A DNA stretch of 64,000 nt from Cephalopachus bancanus (Eukaryota; Chordata; Mammalia; Primates; Tarsiidae). Position 1 is the stretch's first letter. Each line of letters begins with the position of its first letter. Shown one piece after another: positions 33,871-45,856 of the stretch. A program made the position numbers and the translations under genes. The notes below the pieces were generated by a model, which saw only the letters and a program-made list of their open reading frames with translations, did no database searches and had not been told where the DNA came from. The stretch covers positions 5,828,001 through 5,892,000 of the forward strand of contig JAPVLO010000133.1 in NCBI GenBank assembly GCA_027257055.1, written 5' to 3'.

Positions 33871-36311
33871 GAAACCCAACTCATTCCAAAGGTACATTCC
33901 CTGTAGGGCTGCCCAGCGGCTCCCCTGTTGCAGGCATGTCCTTTCTGTTGGTCTGTGTATGTGTTTTTAATGGAGCCATGGTTCTTCTCAGCCATCCAGT
34001 TGTTTTCCAACATCTCTGAAGAGCATCACACCTCCTCTGGGCCTTCTCTCATGGGGATTTGTGGTCTGCTGCCATGATTTCAGGAAGGCTTCGTGAGGCT
34101 CTGAGGGGCAGGTACTCAGCACCTCCTTCTCAGAAAACCCCATGCTGCTGTATGTTCTGCTCTGACTGTGTGGCAGGGAGGTTCTGTCTAGGTCACGTCT
34201 TCCCGCAGGAGCCACATGGCACAAGACAGGCTTCTCTTTCTCTCTCTCTCCTTTTTTTCTATAATATTTCAGTACAAAATTATTGACTCTTTCCTCCTAT
34301 GTCTTGTTATGTCCCAGCAAAGAATATATCTTAATTTGAAAAGCTAAAAGCTTAACTCTTCCTGGCTGCTGGTGGTTTGCTGATGATTTCTGGTGTTCCT
34401 TATCAGGCATACTGGATTAAGAGTCCATCTAATTCCAGAATGCCCTGACATTAACTATTACATCTGCCAGGATGCTTTTTTTTTTAAACTACTATCCTCC
34501 AGAATTGTTAGACAATTAATTTCTGTCATTTTAAGCTATATATTCATGGTAATTACTGTGACTGTTCAAGGAAACGAATATACTAAACATAACTTTTTGT
34601 ATTTGTATTTATTTTTCTCCTCATTGCTCAATTTCCAAAAATAAGACAATAATGTCTTCATATGATGCCTTGTATATACTGTCATTGAAATTAAATTAAA
34701 TCAAAATTTTTAAAAAAAGAAAAGCTAAAAGCTTGGTTTTAGTTTCCAATCTGTTTTTCCACGAAATGGTTAACATCCTTATGGAAATCTGACAACCTAT
34801 CCCAGTGCTTCATGTTGCTGCTTTTAGGTGTGGGTTTTCTGTGAGAATTGGCAAAGCAAACTCCGTGTCTCTGGGAACGTGTCTTAGGCCCCACTGACAG
34901 CCAGAGATTTTGCTGAGTGTTTTGTCAATTAAATCAGACAATGGTTTTGGCCCCGTGGCTTACAAGCTGTGTTAGGCAACACTGCTGAGGCAGATGGAAG
35001 GCCTGAAGAATGCTGGGAACAGTGTTGAGGAAGTGTAGACAGTGTGGAGCCAGGTGGAATCCACTCCAGTGAAGAACAGTCCTCGGTGGGAAGGTTGGTA
35101 TGTGGGACCCAAATGAACAAGGAGGTTGGCCGTCCCAGCTCAGCAGTCATCAAAGAAGATGCCGAGTGACAGGCAGCCCTTGATCGATCCGATGAATGGG
35201 CTATTGAGTAGCTCTGCCTGAGAAGTCTGGCAGACCAGGGAGAGCGCACTGGGGAGCCAAGTCCTCACAAAGCTTGACAGGAGGGAGACTGTTGTGGCTC
35301 ATCCTCAGGACACCAGGACCAGGTGGCAGTCATTTGGAAACAATAAGCAGAGAGGAAACTTAGGAACAGGGCTAAGGAATGAAGGAGATAGCAGGTCTTA
35401 CATGGCCACAGACAAATCTGTACACTGCAACTTTAAGTTAAAGAAAAGGCATACCCGGAACCACTCAGGCATGGTCTCATCTACAGAATGAGTGCTGGTA
35501 TTTTTGTTGCCAGAAATGTCCCAGTACATTTACAGTACATGTTGTAGTCATCTCTGGCTGGTGAAAATTAAATTTGTAATATTTTTCTTCATGTTCTGTG
35601 ATAAGCACTCAATATTTTATAATCAGAAAACTTAAAAGAGAAAATATTGCCAGCAAGAAAACGATAACACAGACTGAAGTGGAGCCCTAGCTGCAAACAC
35701 TGGAGGTGTGGATACAGGCCAAAGCAGATACTATGTTATTTATGGGCTATATCCAGCAGGTAGGGTAAAAAAGCAACGATGGTGGGAATGAGAATCGCAC
35801 TGGCCCTAGAAAGTTCTCCAGGGGAGTTGTTCAGGAAGTCAGTAATATGGCGACTTTTGTACTAAATTGAGAAAGCCAGATGTGAAGATTTAAATGAGCC
35901 TTATTTGAGGTGATTTTTGATGTCTAATTTGACTGTCTTCTGGGCCAAGTATACATGTGGATAGATAGCTAGCAGAATGTACAGGATGGCTTGGAGGCAA
36001 GAAGGGAAAACAGGCTGGAGGATAGTAATATTGCTCTTCCATAGTGACTGCCTGAATTGTAGCATCTTTAGAAGCCAGTTCTAAGAGAGGAGTTGGTGCG
36101 ACACATGGATAGCGACAGTAGGCTGCCCTCCCTCCCCCCACCCCATGAAAAAGCTGGGGTAAATGGAAAAAAACTCCTAGAACCCTGAGCGTTTGGATCA
36201 TTCCAAAGATTTGCATCAGAAAAGGATTTTCGGGGAGCTGCATGTCCTTGAGGGATATCTCCTCTTCCCTGCCCTCCTCGCTAGCCCCATCTTTTGATTT
36301 TTGTTCAACTC

Positions 36312-36462
36312 TTTCATCTCCTTTCTTTTTCTTTCTTTCTTTCTTTCTCTTTTTTCTCTCTCTCTCCTTCCTTCCTTCGTTCTTTCTTTCTTTCCTTCCT
36401 TCTTTCTTTCCTTCCCTCCTTCTTTCTTTCTTTCTTCCTTCCTTTCTCTCTTTCTTTCTTTC

Positions 36463-36531
<69 letters not shown>

Positions 36532-36540
36532 TTCTTTTCT
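36312..36540. repeat. (TTTC)n / (TC)n microsatellite
   Basis: A pyrimidine tract of about 230 bp, tetranucleotide-like first and then pure (TC)n, lying directly at the poly-T end of an antisense Alu and probably grown from that tail. All long Ser/Leu/Phe open frames here are compositional. Confidence 0.95.
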
Positions 36541-36819
36541 TTCTGTCACAGTCTCATTCTGTTGCCCAGGCTGGAGGGCAGTGGCATAATCACAGCTCAC
36601 TGTAGGTTCCTGGCCTCAGACAATCCTTTCACCTCAGCCTCCCAATTAGCTGGGTCGACAGGCACATGCCACCACAACCAGATAGTTTTTTAATGTTTTT
36701 GTAGAGGTGAGTCTCACTATGTTGCTCAGGCTGGTCTCAAACTCCTGAGCTTAGGCAATCCTCCCCTCTTGGCCTCTTAAAGGGCTGGAATGACAGGTGT
36801 GAACCACCACACCAGGCCC
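36541..36819 (-). mobile_element. Old Alu-J-like SINE
   Basis: 'ctgtcacagtctcattctgttgcccaggctgg ... ggtgtgaaccaccacaccaggccc'. It lacks young-subfamily marks. Confidence 0.87.
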
Positions 36820-37970
36820 GGTTCCTAGTTTTAATGAGATGCTGAAAGTGTAATGGACAAGATGCAGAAGCGTGGGCCGATAGGCAGTGTGTGATGTGAA
36901 CCTGACCTCTGCGTACCTGCAAGCAAAGGGAATAGAAGCACGCTCACCACATCCACAGGTAACTTAGCCGAGGAGGAGCCAGCACGACAGACCTAAATTT
37001 CACACGTCTGTTCTGGTTGGGTGAATGAGCCAAACTAGGAAAAGACTGATTAGGATTAACCCCAAAGTCCTGCTTGTGTTACCTGCAGAAGGCAGCTAAT
37101 TATTCTAGCAGACCTGGGTTACCGGCAGCTCATGAAAGACCAAAGATTTTACTGCTTGCAGGCAGGCTTGGTCGGAGGCATGATGGAGTGTGGGCGTCAA
37201 ACAGCAAAGGCTCCGGCAACGGATGTGTCGTGCTGAAGATGTGAATACATGGGAGTGTCAATCAGAAGTACCAGGGCCCAGCATTGGGAGACCTCACTGA
37301 ATGTCACTGGGTGTGGCCACATCTGTGACTCTGCAGGGAGTCCTTATTTTCTTTTGGGAATCTCTGTATTCGACAGAGAAATCTGTGGAAGAAATGGCAT
37401 GAGATTATTAGGTGCTGAAAAGAAGCAATGTCCGTCCCATCAGCCTACCCAAAAAGCAGCATCTGTGTTGTGGTTTTCTTTGTAACAGACCACATTTCTG
37501 GGCACGCCTCAGTTCTTGGGGCCTCTGTGTGGCACTGTGTTGGCACCAGGCATCATCTGGGGACACTTAGCCCCAGGACCTTGTTACTGTTCACACAGCT
37601 CCAGGGTGTACCAGAACTCTTGTGGGTATTTTCAGGCTTTAGAGCAGGCATTTGTCAACATAAATGCTAGGCAGTGGGTAAGTATGTGAGCACACTTGGG
37701 GCTTCATGAACCTTCTGAATATATATATAATTTTTTACATATGTGTAATTTTTTTCTGGGAAAAAGCTCAAACAATACACAAAACAAACCCATATTCCCT
37801 CCATTTGTATAATGTGTCTACTTCTGAGTGGATGAACAGGCGTCTTGGGAACTGTGTCCATCTTCCACTGAGATCAGAAAACAGATCTTCTTTGAGACTC
37901 CAGGGACCACCACCGGCAGGGATTGGACAGGTGCCACAGGCAGGTCCCTGAAAGGTGTTTTTGTTTTATG

Positions 37971-38259
37971 TTTTTTTGAGTTGGAGTCTCACTTTGTCGC
38001 CCAGACTAGAGTGTAGGAGCACTCTCACAGCCACCACAGCCTTGACCTGTGGGGCTCAGGGGATCCTTCCACCTCATCCTTCCAAGTAACTGTAACTACA
38101 GGCACATACCACCACGCCCCACTAATTTTTTGATTTATTGTAGAGACAAAGTTTTGTCAAGTTGCCCAGGCTGGTCTTGAACCCCCTGGGTTCAGACAAT
38201 CCTCTTACCTCTGCCTCCCAAAGTGCTGGGATGACAAGCACGAGCCATTGCTCCTGGCA
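37971..38259 (-). mobile_element. Dimeric Alu-type SINE, diverged
   Basis: Antisense dimer with 'gagttggagtctcactttgtcgcccagactag'. More diverged than neighbouring copies. Confidence 0.9.
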
Positions 38260-38270
38260 TATCTGATTTC

Positions 38271-38562
38271 TTTTTTTTTTTTTTTTAAGTTGGAGTCTCA
38301 CTCTTGCCCAGGCTAGAGTGCAGTGGCACACTCACAGCCACCCCAGCATCAACCTGCTGGGCTCTGGTGATTCTTCCACCCCAACCTTCAAGGTAGCCGG
38401 AACTACAGGTGCATGCTACCATGCCAGCCTAGTTTTTGATTTATTGTAGAGAGAGGTCTCACCAAATTGCCTGGTCTTGTCTTCAATCCACAGGTTCAGG
38501 CAATCCACCCACCTCAAACTCCCAAAGCACTGGGATTATAGGCTGAACCACCGAGGCCGGCC
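38271..38562 (-). mobile_element. Dimeric Alu-type SINE, diverged
   Basis: Antisense dimer from the poly-T to 'gaaccaccgaggccggcc'. Confidence 0.9.
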
Positions 38563-38616
38563 CTGACTTCTTAATGTCTGACTTTAAAGTACCTAAGAGT
38601 GGGTTATTGTGCTTGG

Positions 38617-38790
38617 TTTTTGTTTGTTTGTTTGTTTGTTTTTGAGTTGGAGTCTCACTCACTGTTGCCCAGGCTGGAGTGCAGCAGCACGCTCATGGCC
38701 ACCACAACCTCGACCTGCTGGCTCAGGCGATCCTTCCGCCTCAGCCTTCCAAGTAGCTGGAACTACAGGCATGTGCCACCATGCCTGGCT
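38617..38790 (-). mobile_element. 5'-truncated SINE (right arm)
   Basis: Antisense right arm with a (GTTT)n tail. It ends at 'gccaccatgcctggcta', close to the arm junction. Confidence 0.9.
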
Positions 38791-38819
38791 ATCAGAAAGG
38801 TTTTAATTGAAATTTTAGA

Positions 38820-39111
38820 GCCGGGCTCGGTGGCTCAGCCGGTAATCCCACGCCTTGGGAGGCTGAAGTGAGTGGATTGCCTGAGCCCACGGGTTCGAGA
38901 CCCGCCTGGGCAACTTGGCGAGACCTCATCTCTACAATAAATCAAAAATTAGCTGGGCATGGTAGCACATGCCTGTAGTTCCAGCTACTTGGAAGGCTGA
39001 GGCGGAAGGATCGCCGGAGCCCAGCAGGTCGAGGCTGCGGTGACCGGGAGCAGCCACTGCACTCTAGTCTGTGCAACAGAGTGAGACTCCAACTCAAAAA
39101 AAAAAAAAAAA
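38820..39111 (+). mobile_element. Dimeric Alu-type SINE, near-consensus, upstream of exon 15
   Basis: gccgggctcggtggctcag ... actccaactc plus A-tail. Perfect target duplication gaaattttaga. It ends 244 bp before exon 15 and lies head to head with the truncated copy at 38617-38790. Confidence 0.95.
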
Positions 39112-39355
39112 AGAAATTTTAGAACTGGAATAAATGAGAACCACCTCCCTCGTCCTGCTTCTTCACACCACACAATGGAACCAGTCTTTGTTTTAAAAGC
39201 AAAATTCAGATGTATTTCTCACAGGATTTGGGTTGTTTCCCTCTGTTCTCCACTTGTGCGTTCAGATCTAGTCCTCTCCATTTTGTCCTGGGGTGAGTTC
39301 TGGGGCAGCCTGGCCTCCTGTCTCACGTGGTCTCTCTCTCTCTGCACACATGCAG

Positions 39356-39494
39356 GGTGCCAAGGCTTGCTTCCTGCGGGACATTCCCTTCTCAGCCATC
39401 TACTTCCCGTGCTATGCCCATGTGAAAGCGTCCTTTGCCAACGAGGACGGCCAGATCAGCCCTGGAAGCCTGCTCCTGGCAGGCGCCATTGCTG
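39356..39494 (+). CDS. SLC25A13: SLC25A13 (citrin) exon 15, internal coding exon
   Basis: This 139-bp exon begins [18 protein letters not shown] and ends AGAIAG, with the final Gly codon split after its first base (residues 485 to 531). It encodes even helix H4 of the carrier's second repeat, including the [10 protein letters not shown] segment that lines the transport cavity in this family, a hydrophilic loop ([16 protein letters not shown]) and the start of H5. [13 protein letters not shown] is citrin-specific; aralar differs strongly here. The acceptor follows a (TC)-rich tract and reads tgcag|GGT. The donor is CTG|gtgagt, a strong consensus. The upstream boundary is phase 0 and the downstream boundary phase 1, which fits the neighbouring exons. 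A full SINE lies about 245 bp upstream. Confidence 0.97.
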
Positions 39495-40704
39495 GTGAGT
39501 GTCCCTGTGGGTTCCTGCTGCCCCCCAGCTGTCCTGACCCCTCCCCAACTGCATGCTATTACCCTGGGACATTTTGCTGCCAGTCACTGACAGTTTCCAT
39601 GTGACCTGGTCATGGCTTGCTTTGAAGCGCTATTGAAAAGAAAGAGAAGGAAGTTAAAGTTAGCCTCAATTCTGGCAGATAAGATGATTTAGCAACCTTG
39701 ATGTCTCAGGTCTAGGGAAATGAAGACTCCTTAAGTACAGGGTTCCTTCTGTGATACTGTCAGGTTCAAGGTCAGGTTCTTTATCAGGTCATATTCTCAC
39801 TTTGTCACAGAAGAATGACAGCCATGCAGCCAGAAGTTTTTAAAAATGTGAATACTTGCACCTTAGAGGTATCTAAGCAGAACAGTGCATAAAAGCTTAT
39901 CCTAAACTTAAACAAGGGTTATTATCATCTAGATAAAAGATGTGTCCTACAACCTGGGCCTGTTAGAGCCCCCTGTTTCCTCCCTGGGTAAGGTAGTAGG
40001 GCATTGCAGTCATCAAATCAGTGATGGAAAGAATAGTTCTCTCTTTTTCAGTGCTCTGTTGAAAATATCAATGGAAAATATTTAGCCATGGCAAGGATCA
40101 GTTTGTTCTTTGATGCTTCTTCATGTCCAGAGACCCCAAAGGCAAGAGCAGTCTGGGTTAGCAGTCTGGGTGGTCTCAAATGTTCAGTGAATGAACAGTC
40201 CCAAGGCAGTGCAGGAGGCCTGGGCCCAGGCATTTTTGGTAAAGTGTTCTTATGAGATACGTGGCCAATCTTCATGCTGTTCCCAAACATAGCAAGAGAA
40301 CAGTTCCCCACTCAGATAAGTCATTTGGTAACAGGACCACATCCACCCACCCCGACTGCAACCTGGAGCCCCTGAAAGCAGGACCCTCTGGAACTCCTCT
40401 GTAATTCTTAGTGAATTCCTTCTCTCCAAAGACAATTACATGGGTATATGAGGCAGAGTGGTTTCCAGAAGGCTCAGGACCTTGGTTGTATAAGTAGCAA
40501 GGAACTGTACCTGCCACAAGGAATCCTGACATCAAGCCCAGAGCACAGAATTCCCATTTTAATTCCAATTTAGCCATTGACACTGTGCTCTGTATAAGTC
40601 ATTTCTCATATGTGTACATAGGAGCGAGCTTTGAACTGCAAGGTTATAATTTATTTCAAATTCCTTGAACTAAGGTAGAGCCAGATGGGAAGAGCTAAGT
40701 ACTC

Positions 40705-40860
40705 CTCATAGGCATGTGACCTTGGGCCAGTTACTTCCTAAGCCTTGGTTTCCTCAGCTGCAAGATCATAGCTGTGACACTCAAATGAGAACACCATGTG
40801 ACAGACTTAGTGTGGTGCCTAGCATGTAGTAAGCACTCAATAAGTGCTAGCCTGTATTAT
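40705..40860 (+). repeat. MIR
   Basis: 'gtgaccttgggccagttacttcctaagccttggtttcctcagctgcaag' and 'gtggtgcctagcatgtagtaagcactcaataagtgc' are clear MIR landmarks in order. Confidence 0.85.
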
Positions 40861-41050
40861 ATCAAATCCCAGAGACTCTGTCTGTTAATTACTCCAAAAA
40901 TCAGGTGTGAAGTTAGAAAACAAGTAGCAGAGCCAGATCACGGCCTGAGACTCTCACCTGAGCCTGGTTTTCCTCATACCATAAACATACAGTCATCAAC
41001 TTCTCTTGGACTAGACGCGTGCCCAGAGCAGTTTCCTCTGGACCTGCTGG

Positions 41051-41275
41051 GCCTCGACCTGCTGGGCTCTGGCGATCCTTCCGCCTCAACTTTCCAAGTA
41101 GCTGGAACTACAGGCATGCGCTACCACGCCTGGCTAATTTTTTTTTCTTTATTTATCGTAGAGATGAGGTCTTGCCACATTGCCTGAGTGAGTCCTGAAC
41201 CCATGGGCTTAGACAATTCACTCACCTTGGCCTCCCAGAGTGCTGGGATTACAGGCTGAGCCACCAAGCCCGGCC
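41051..41275 (-). mobile_element. SINE lacking its tail end
   Basis: Antisense copy starting at 'gcctcgacctgctgggctc' with no poly-T or right-arm end, and running to 'ccaccaagcccggcc'. The 3' end has been lost by deletion. Confidence 0.9.
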
Positions 41276-41446
41276 AACATCCTCCTTTCTTAAGGAGCTT
41301 CAGGCAACTGCAGAGAATAACTGTTGGCCACTGGCTTATTACATAACAGAACTTTCTCATGACTGTTTTTATCCATTCCATGCCTCTTATACTATTTATT
41401 GAACAACCCTTGATAAGTAACATGGATCTGTGATGGAGTGAATATG

Positions 41447-41856
41447 ACCATGTTAATTGCAGGAAATTAGAACTTGGTTTCTTAATTTTCGATAGTAATT
41501 TCCACATTTCGATAATAATTTCAATTACTCATTAAGTACTATCTCACTTTTTCTCAAAAACTTTAGTCTTGAAGTTAGATTTTTCTTTTTAGTAATATGC
41601 CGCTTTTTAACAGATGTGATTATCAGTATATCAACCTAGAGAATACTGACCTTTTTTTTGATGTCTGTATCTAGTTATAAGCGGGGAGTATCTTTAAATA
41701 CTGCAGCGTTGACTCCGTTACTTCACAGGATAGAGCAAGACTAACCAATATCTGGATTGATGTTCATTGGCCAGAGTACTTTGTCCAAAGGTGAGGGTTG
41801 AAGCTGTGAACCCAAAATTAAGAAACCAAGTTCTAATTTCCTGCAGCTAACATGGT
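41447..41856. repeat. Long inverted repeat with a 324-bp spacer
   Basis: Arms 41447-41489 and 41814-41856 (43 nt each) are reverse complements with two mismatches; the core GGAAATTAGAACTTGGTTTC is shared. The spacer is unique sequence. No clear target duplication flanks the structure, so either an unknown MITE-like element or an inverted duplication is possible. Confidence 0.9.
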
Positions 41857-42203
41857 GCTTTTTAGCTGGTGAAGGGCATTTCAATACAGTTTATGAGTAA
41901 TGTCCGATCAAAGAGATATGCTATTTCTCAAACTCCATGGAGTGGTCGGTCATGCCGACTGACCTTTATCATCAGAGTAAAGACATGCAGGAGCTATAAG
42001 CTGTCATGACGCTCTTGCCTTTGAGTCAGCGGATGTGAGAATTTGCTGTAACTCAGGAATCTCTTCCAAAGCTGCTCAGCACACAGAAACAGCAGCATCA
42101 TGTGTGTGTGACTCCTCATGGTGTTTTCACAAATGTATCAGAAGGTGTGTGCGCTGAGAAGTCCTTGGTACAAACCTGTGTGTGGACATAAAGCTTGAGA
42201 CAT

Positions 42204-42493
42204 GACTGGGTGCAGTGGCTCACGCCTATCATCTCAGAACTTTGGGAGGCAGAGGTGAGAGTATTGCCTGAGCTCAAGAGTTTAAGACCAGCCTCGGCAA
42301 CATGGCAAGTCCTCGTCTCTACAATAAATCTAAAAATTGGCTGGGCATGGTGATGTCCACCTGTAGTCCCGGCTACTTGGGAGGCTGAGGTGGAAAGATC
42401 ACCTGATCCCAGCAGGTAAAGGCTGTGACAACCGTGATTGTGCCATTCCACTCCAACCTGGGTGACAGAGTGAGATCCTGACTCCAAAAAAAA
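42204..42493 (+). mobile_element. Old Alu-J-like SINE
   Basis: 'gactgggtgcagtggctcacgcctatcatctcagaac ... gagatcctgactcc' with a short A-tail. Flanks agcttgaga / agcttaaga. Confidence 0.87.
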
Positions 42494-43055
42494 CAGCTTA
42501 AGATAATCTAAAAGCAATTCTTAGATCCTTAAGAAAAAAGTAATGGGGAAGCTGGATCAAGCGAATGGACTGAGTATATCCATCCATCCATCTCTCCTCC
42601 CTCAAATATCTTAAGATGCCAGAAAAATGCATGTTTTAAATTCCTTGTTGGCACTAGAAAGTGTTAGCCCCAGCCCTCAGCAGAGAGGAAACAGCCACAT
42701 GGACTCTGAAACCAAATGAAAGGCACCGCAGCCCAGCACTGGCAGGAAGAGCTCCTTCTAACGCAGGCGCAGACCCAGAGTGTTAACCTCTGGGTGGGCA
42801 GGATGCCTGGGTGGAGGTGGAAGCTTTGGGGTGGATCGTCAGGGGGCTCGGCCCCTGTGTTGTCCGGTGGCCCTGGCAGTTTACTGACTATCCATGGATG
42901 GCTTCAGGGTATGTCCAGGATAAAGGCTTCAGAATGTGCCTTGGAGAAAGGGACTGCTCCCCGGTGGGGGCACATGTAGGGACCTGGGAAGGCACTAGGG
43001 CAGGTTGTGAGGGGTCTTCAGGCCTTCACCACAGATGAGAGAAGATGCACTGAGG

Positions 43056-43330
43056 CAGGGTTCCCACCCCGGGGACACATCCGAGGACTATTAGGAACCA
43101 GTCACATAGCAGGAGGTGAGTGGCGGGGAGTGGAACTCTGTTTGCTGTCAGATCAGGTGTGGCATTAGATTCTCATAGGAGCACAGACCCTTTTGTGAAC
43201 TGCTCATGTGAGGGATCTAGGTTGCAGCTCCTTATGAGACTCTAATGCCTGATGATCCCACCCCCCTGTGGGTGGAAAAATTGTCTTCCACGAAACCAGT
43301 CCCTGATGCCAAAAAGGTTGGAAACTGCTG
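43056..43330. mobile_element. hAT-family non-autonomous transposon (MITE)
   Basis: The ends CAGGGTTCCCACCCC and, inverted, CAGCAGTTTCCAACC match a hAT terminal repeat of the CAGGGGTCCCCAACC type. The flanks cactgagg (43048-43055) and cactaaag (43331-43338) form an 8-bp target duplication. The interior ('ttagattctcataggagcacag', 'gaaaaattgtcttccacgaaaccagtccctg') is a repeat I recall as common in primates. I cannot name the subfamily. Confidence 0.82.
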
Positions 43331-43619
43331 CACTAAAGGCAGTGCTTCCCCAGAGGCAGATAACTTAGCCCCTCCCCCTGTAGGGGGAAGCTTCCACACC
43401 AGCAACTTGGAATGCCTTACCCGCCAGCCTGCTGTAGCCCCTTTCACTCACGTAATAGGCTTCACCCATTTCACAAAGCCCGTAGATGGCCATCCCATTC
43501 AGGAGAGAGACTGTGGGCCAAGCAGACCTAGAGTGTGATAGAAACCACCTCCGCCCCACATCCAAGTGTGATACACAATCAGCCTGTCCTTTGAACTTGA
43601 GCATCAGTAAACAGCCAGA

Positions 43620-44000
43620 GGTCCTCAGATGTGAAGGAACCATAAGCCAGGGGACCAGAAGAAATACAGAGAACACAGGCAGTCTAGGGAGCAGTCTAGG
43701 GAACTTCTTAGAACTGTAACTGGCGTCCTCAGAGACATCTGGAAGGAAGAACTGGCCTCCTTGGAAATTAACACAGGATTGCCAAGATGAGAAATCCAGA
43801 GATAGTTATGAATGAAGGAATGGAGGAGCTCGAAGACCAGCTTAGATATCTGGGAAATAAAGTCATGAAAAAACTCCGGAATGTGTAGAGCAGTACTAGA
43901 GGTGGAAAGGGATGACACACGGGATGAGTCTGACGTCTGCATTGTAGGAGTCCCCCAGGAAGTAGAAGAGGAGGCCAGAAAACATAGTTGTGGAGGTCGA
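43620..44000 (+). mobile_element. Possible old L1 5'/ORF1-region fragment
   Basis: 'gaccagcttagatatctgggaaataaagtcatg' and 'gtctgcattgtaggagtcccccaggaagtag' resemble the ORF1 region of old L1/HAL1 elements. Diverged; boundaries uncertain. Confidence 0.45.
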
Positions 44001-44430
44001 CTGTTCACCTTCTCACCTGCGACACCAGTGCCTCCACAACACCAAGGAGCAAATGCCATGACCGATTCCCGTGACCGTGCTCCCAGCCTGCAGCCGTCAG
44101 CAGGGAGGGCAACAAACGTGCATCCTTCCCATGCAAGGACTCAGGGTTTCCCCTTGCAGACCTTTTAGGAAACAAATGGGAATTTACGTGAAGAATAGGA
44201 GAGGGTGGGATGCCTGAGACAGCAGATGCAATCAGCCTGGGGGCAGCCTCCATTCCGACTGGCCTTTGTACTCACACCTCTATAAGAAGGGCAGGTGTTG
44301 GGAGGCAAACGGGGATGCAAGGACCACTGTGACCAGTACCAAGTCCTCTCCTCGCTGGAGGCCGTAAATGCTAACTGTCTATGTTGTAAGTGCACACCTG
44401 TATAACAAATGCTCGTGACACACAGATGTA

Positions 44431-44663
44431 TGGGGGTGCCAAAAAATGTATACATTTTAAGAGATGTTATCTATGCTTGATTTTTCGAAGTTGAATTGAA
44501 TTACGGTGGCCATGTGTAGCATGACGTTCCCTCAACTGTGCTTCTGCCACTTTCTTTGACTGTCCTGCCTGTTGCATGTTGATCTAGCAATTCATTTGAT
44601 TAATGTCATCTTTTGAGTGAACGCCATACTTGAAATGCATATAGGTTTTTTGGGTACCCCCTG
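44431..44663. mobile_element. Mariner-like MITE
   Basis: The outer ends tatgggggtgccaaaaaatg and, inverted, tacagggggtacccaaaaaa form imperfect terminal repeats next to TA (44429-44430 and 44664-44665). The element is about 233 bp, too short to encode transposase. Confidence 0.75.
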
Positions 44664-45680
44664 TATTTAATCAGGAAAGGGAAGAGATGGAAGGGTAAGT
44701 GGCTAGAAGCAGAGAAGGCAGACATAATAGTGTAAACGCAGGAGTAAGTCTGCGACCACATGGCTGGAGACAGAGTTGGCGCCCCTTGTCAAGATAATCA
44801 TTTGGGAAGGGAGTTTTGAAAGAAAACCTAGTCATCTGGGGTCTCAGAACACAGGGACATGGAAAGACCGAAGGATGTGTACCAGGCAGATACCAACAGT
44901 GAGCAAGTGTAGCCATATTCATGTCAGGCTAAATGGCTCTAGGGCTTCCCAACAGCACTTTGATAAAATTTGCTGTGAAGACATGGTCATCAGTTTCTGT
45001 GTAGTATCCATGTAATATTTGTCTTCTAAAATCTCAGCTTAAAAGTATGAAGAAAACGTGCTGTTTTCCCTACCCAATGAGAAGCTTGTTCACACTGCTG
45101 TAGATAATACAGATAAGGATATAGCAAAGGGGACTTGGAAAACTCTTAGCCCTGATCCAAAATAAATAGATACTCAGTCTTGTGTCCAATATGCAGAGAA
45201 GCATGATGGGACATTGATGGGAACTGGGGGACTCACGACTGCAGCGGAGAGCTTTCCAATCATGATTTCGTTCTGTTGTACATGGTTTTCTAGCCTCTAA
45301 CTGCTGGGCACCCCTGGAGATGAGGCACTTTTTCTTGGTCGAGAAGCACCCCCAATTGTTCTGTTGCAGAAGCAGTGGTGGGCCTGGGCTCTACTGTGTC
45401 CCATCACTGAAGCACCAGAGGCTGTGGTCCCCTTCCTGCTGAAAGACCTAGATGGAGCCTCCCCTGCCATCTTCCTTGCTTCCCATTTTCAGGAGCAGAG
45501 AAGACACAGTCCCCTTGGTCAGCACTGTCTTAGCCTTTTGGAAAGCAGGAGACACCAGAGTCTCTGCCAACCCTGCCCCCAAGGCCACCAGTTCTGAGGG
45601 AACAGGCTGTCCCAGTGTCTGCTGTTTCCCAGCTTTCCCTGAGAGAAACCTGATGCAGGTCCACTTAACAAATCACATGT

Positions 45681-45856
45681 TCACAGAGATGGCCACATGT
45701 CTCTGTAGGCACAACTCCCCTGTCCACAGAGATGGTTATATGTCCCCCTGGGCCTGCACAACTCCCCTGTCCACAGAGATGGCAACACATCCCCCTAGGC
45801 CTGTGCAACTCCCCTGTCCACAGAGACTGTCACACATCCTCCTAGGCCTGCAGAGT
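45681..45856. repeat. 47-bp minisatellite, about 3.6 copies
   Basis: Units beginning (a/g)caactcccctgtccacag recur at 45711, 45758 and 45805 with an exact 47-bp spacing, preceded by a partial copy. The open frames across it are incidental. Confidence 0.93.

Noticed and set aside
34929..35249. 106-codon - strand frame
   Set aside because: No known family and no conserved motif; likely chance.
36242..36693. Overlapping Ser/Leu/Phe-rich and Lys/Glu/Arg-rich open frames
   Set aside because: They are translations of the (TTTC)n/(TC)n microsatellite and the adjoining Alu.
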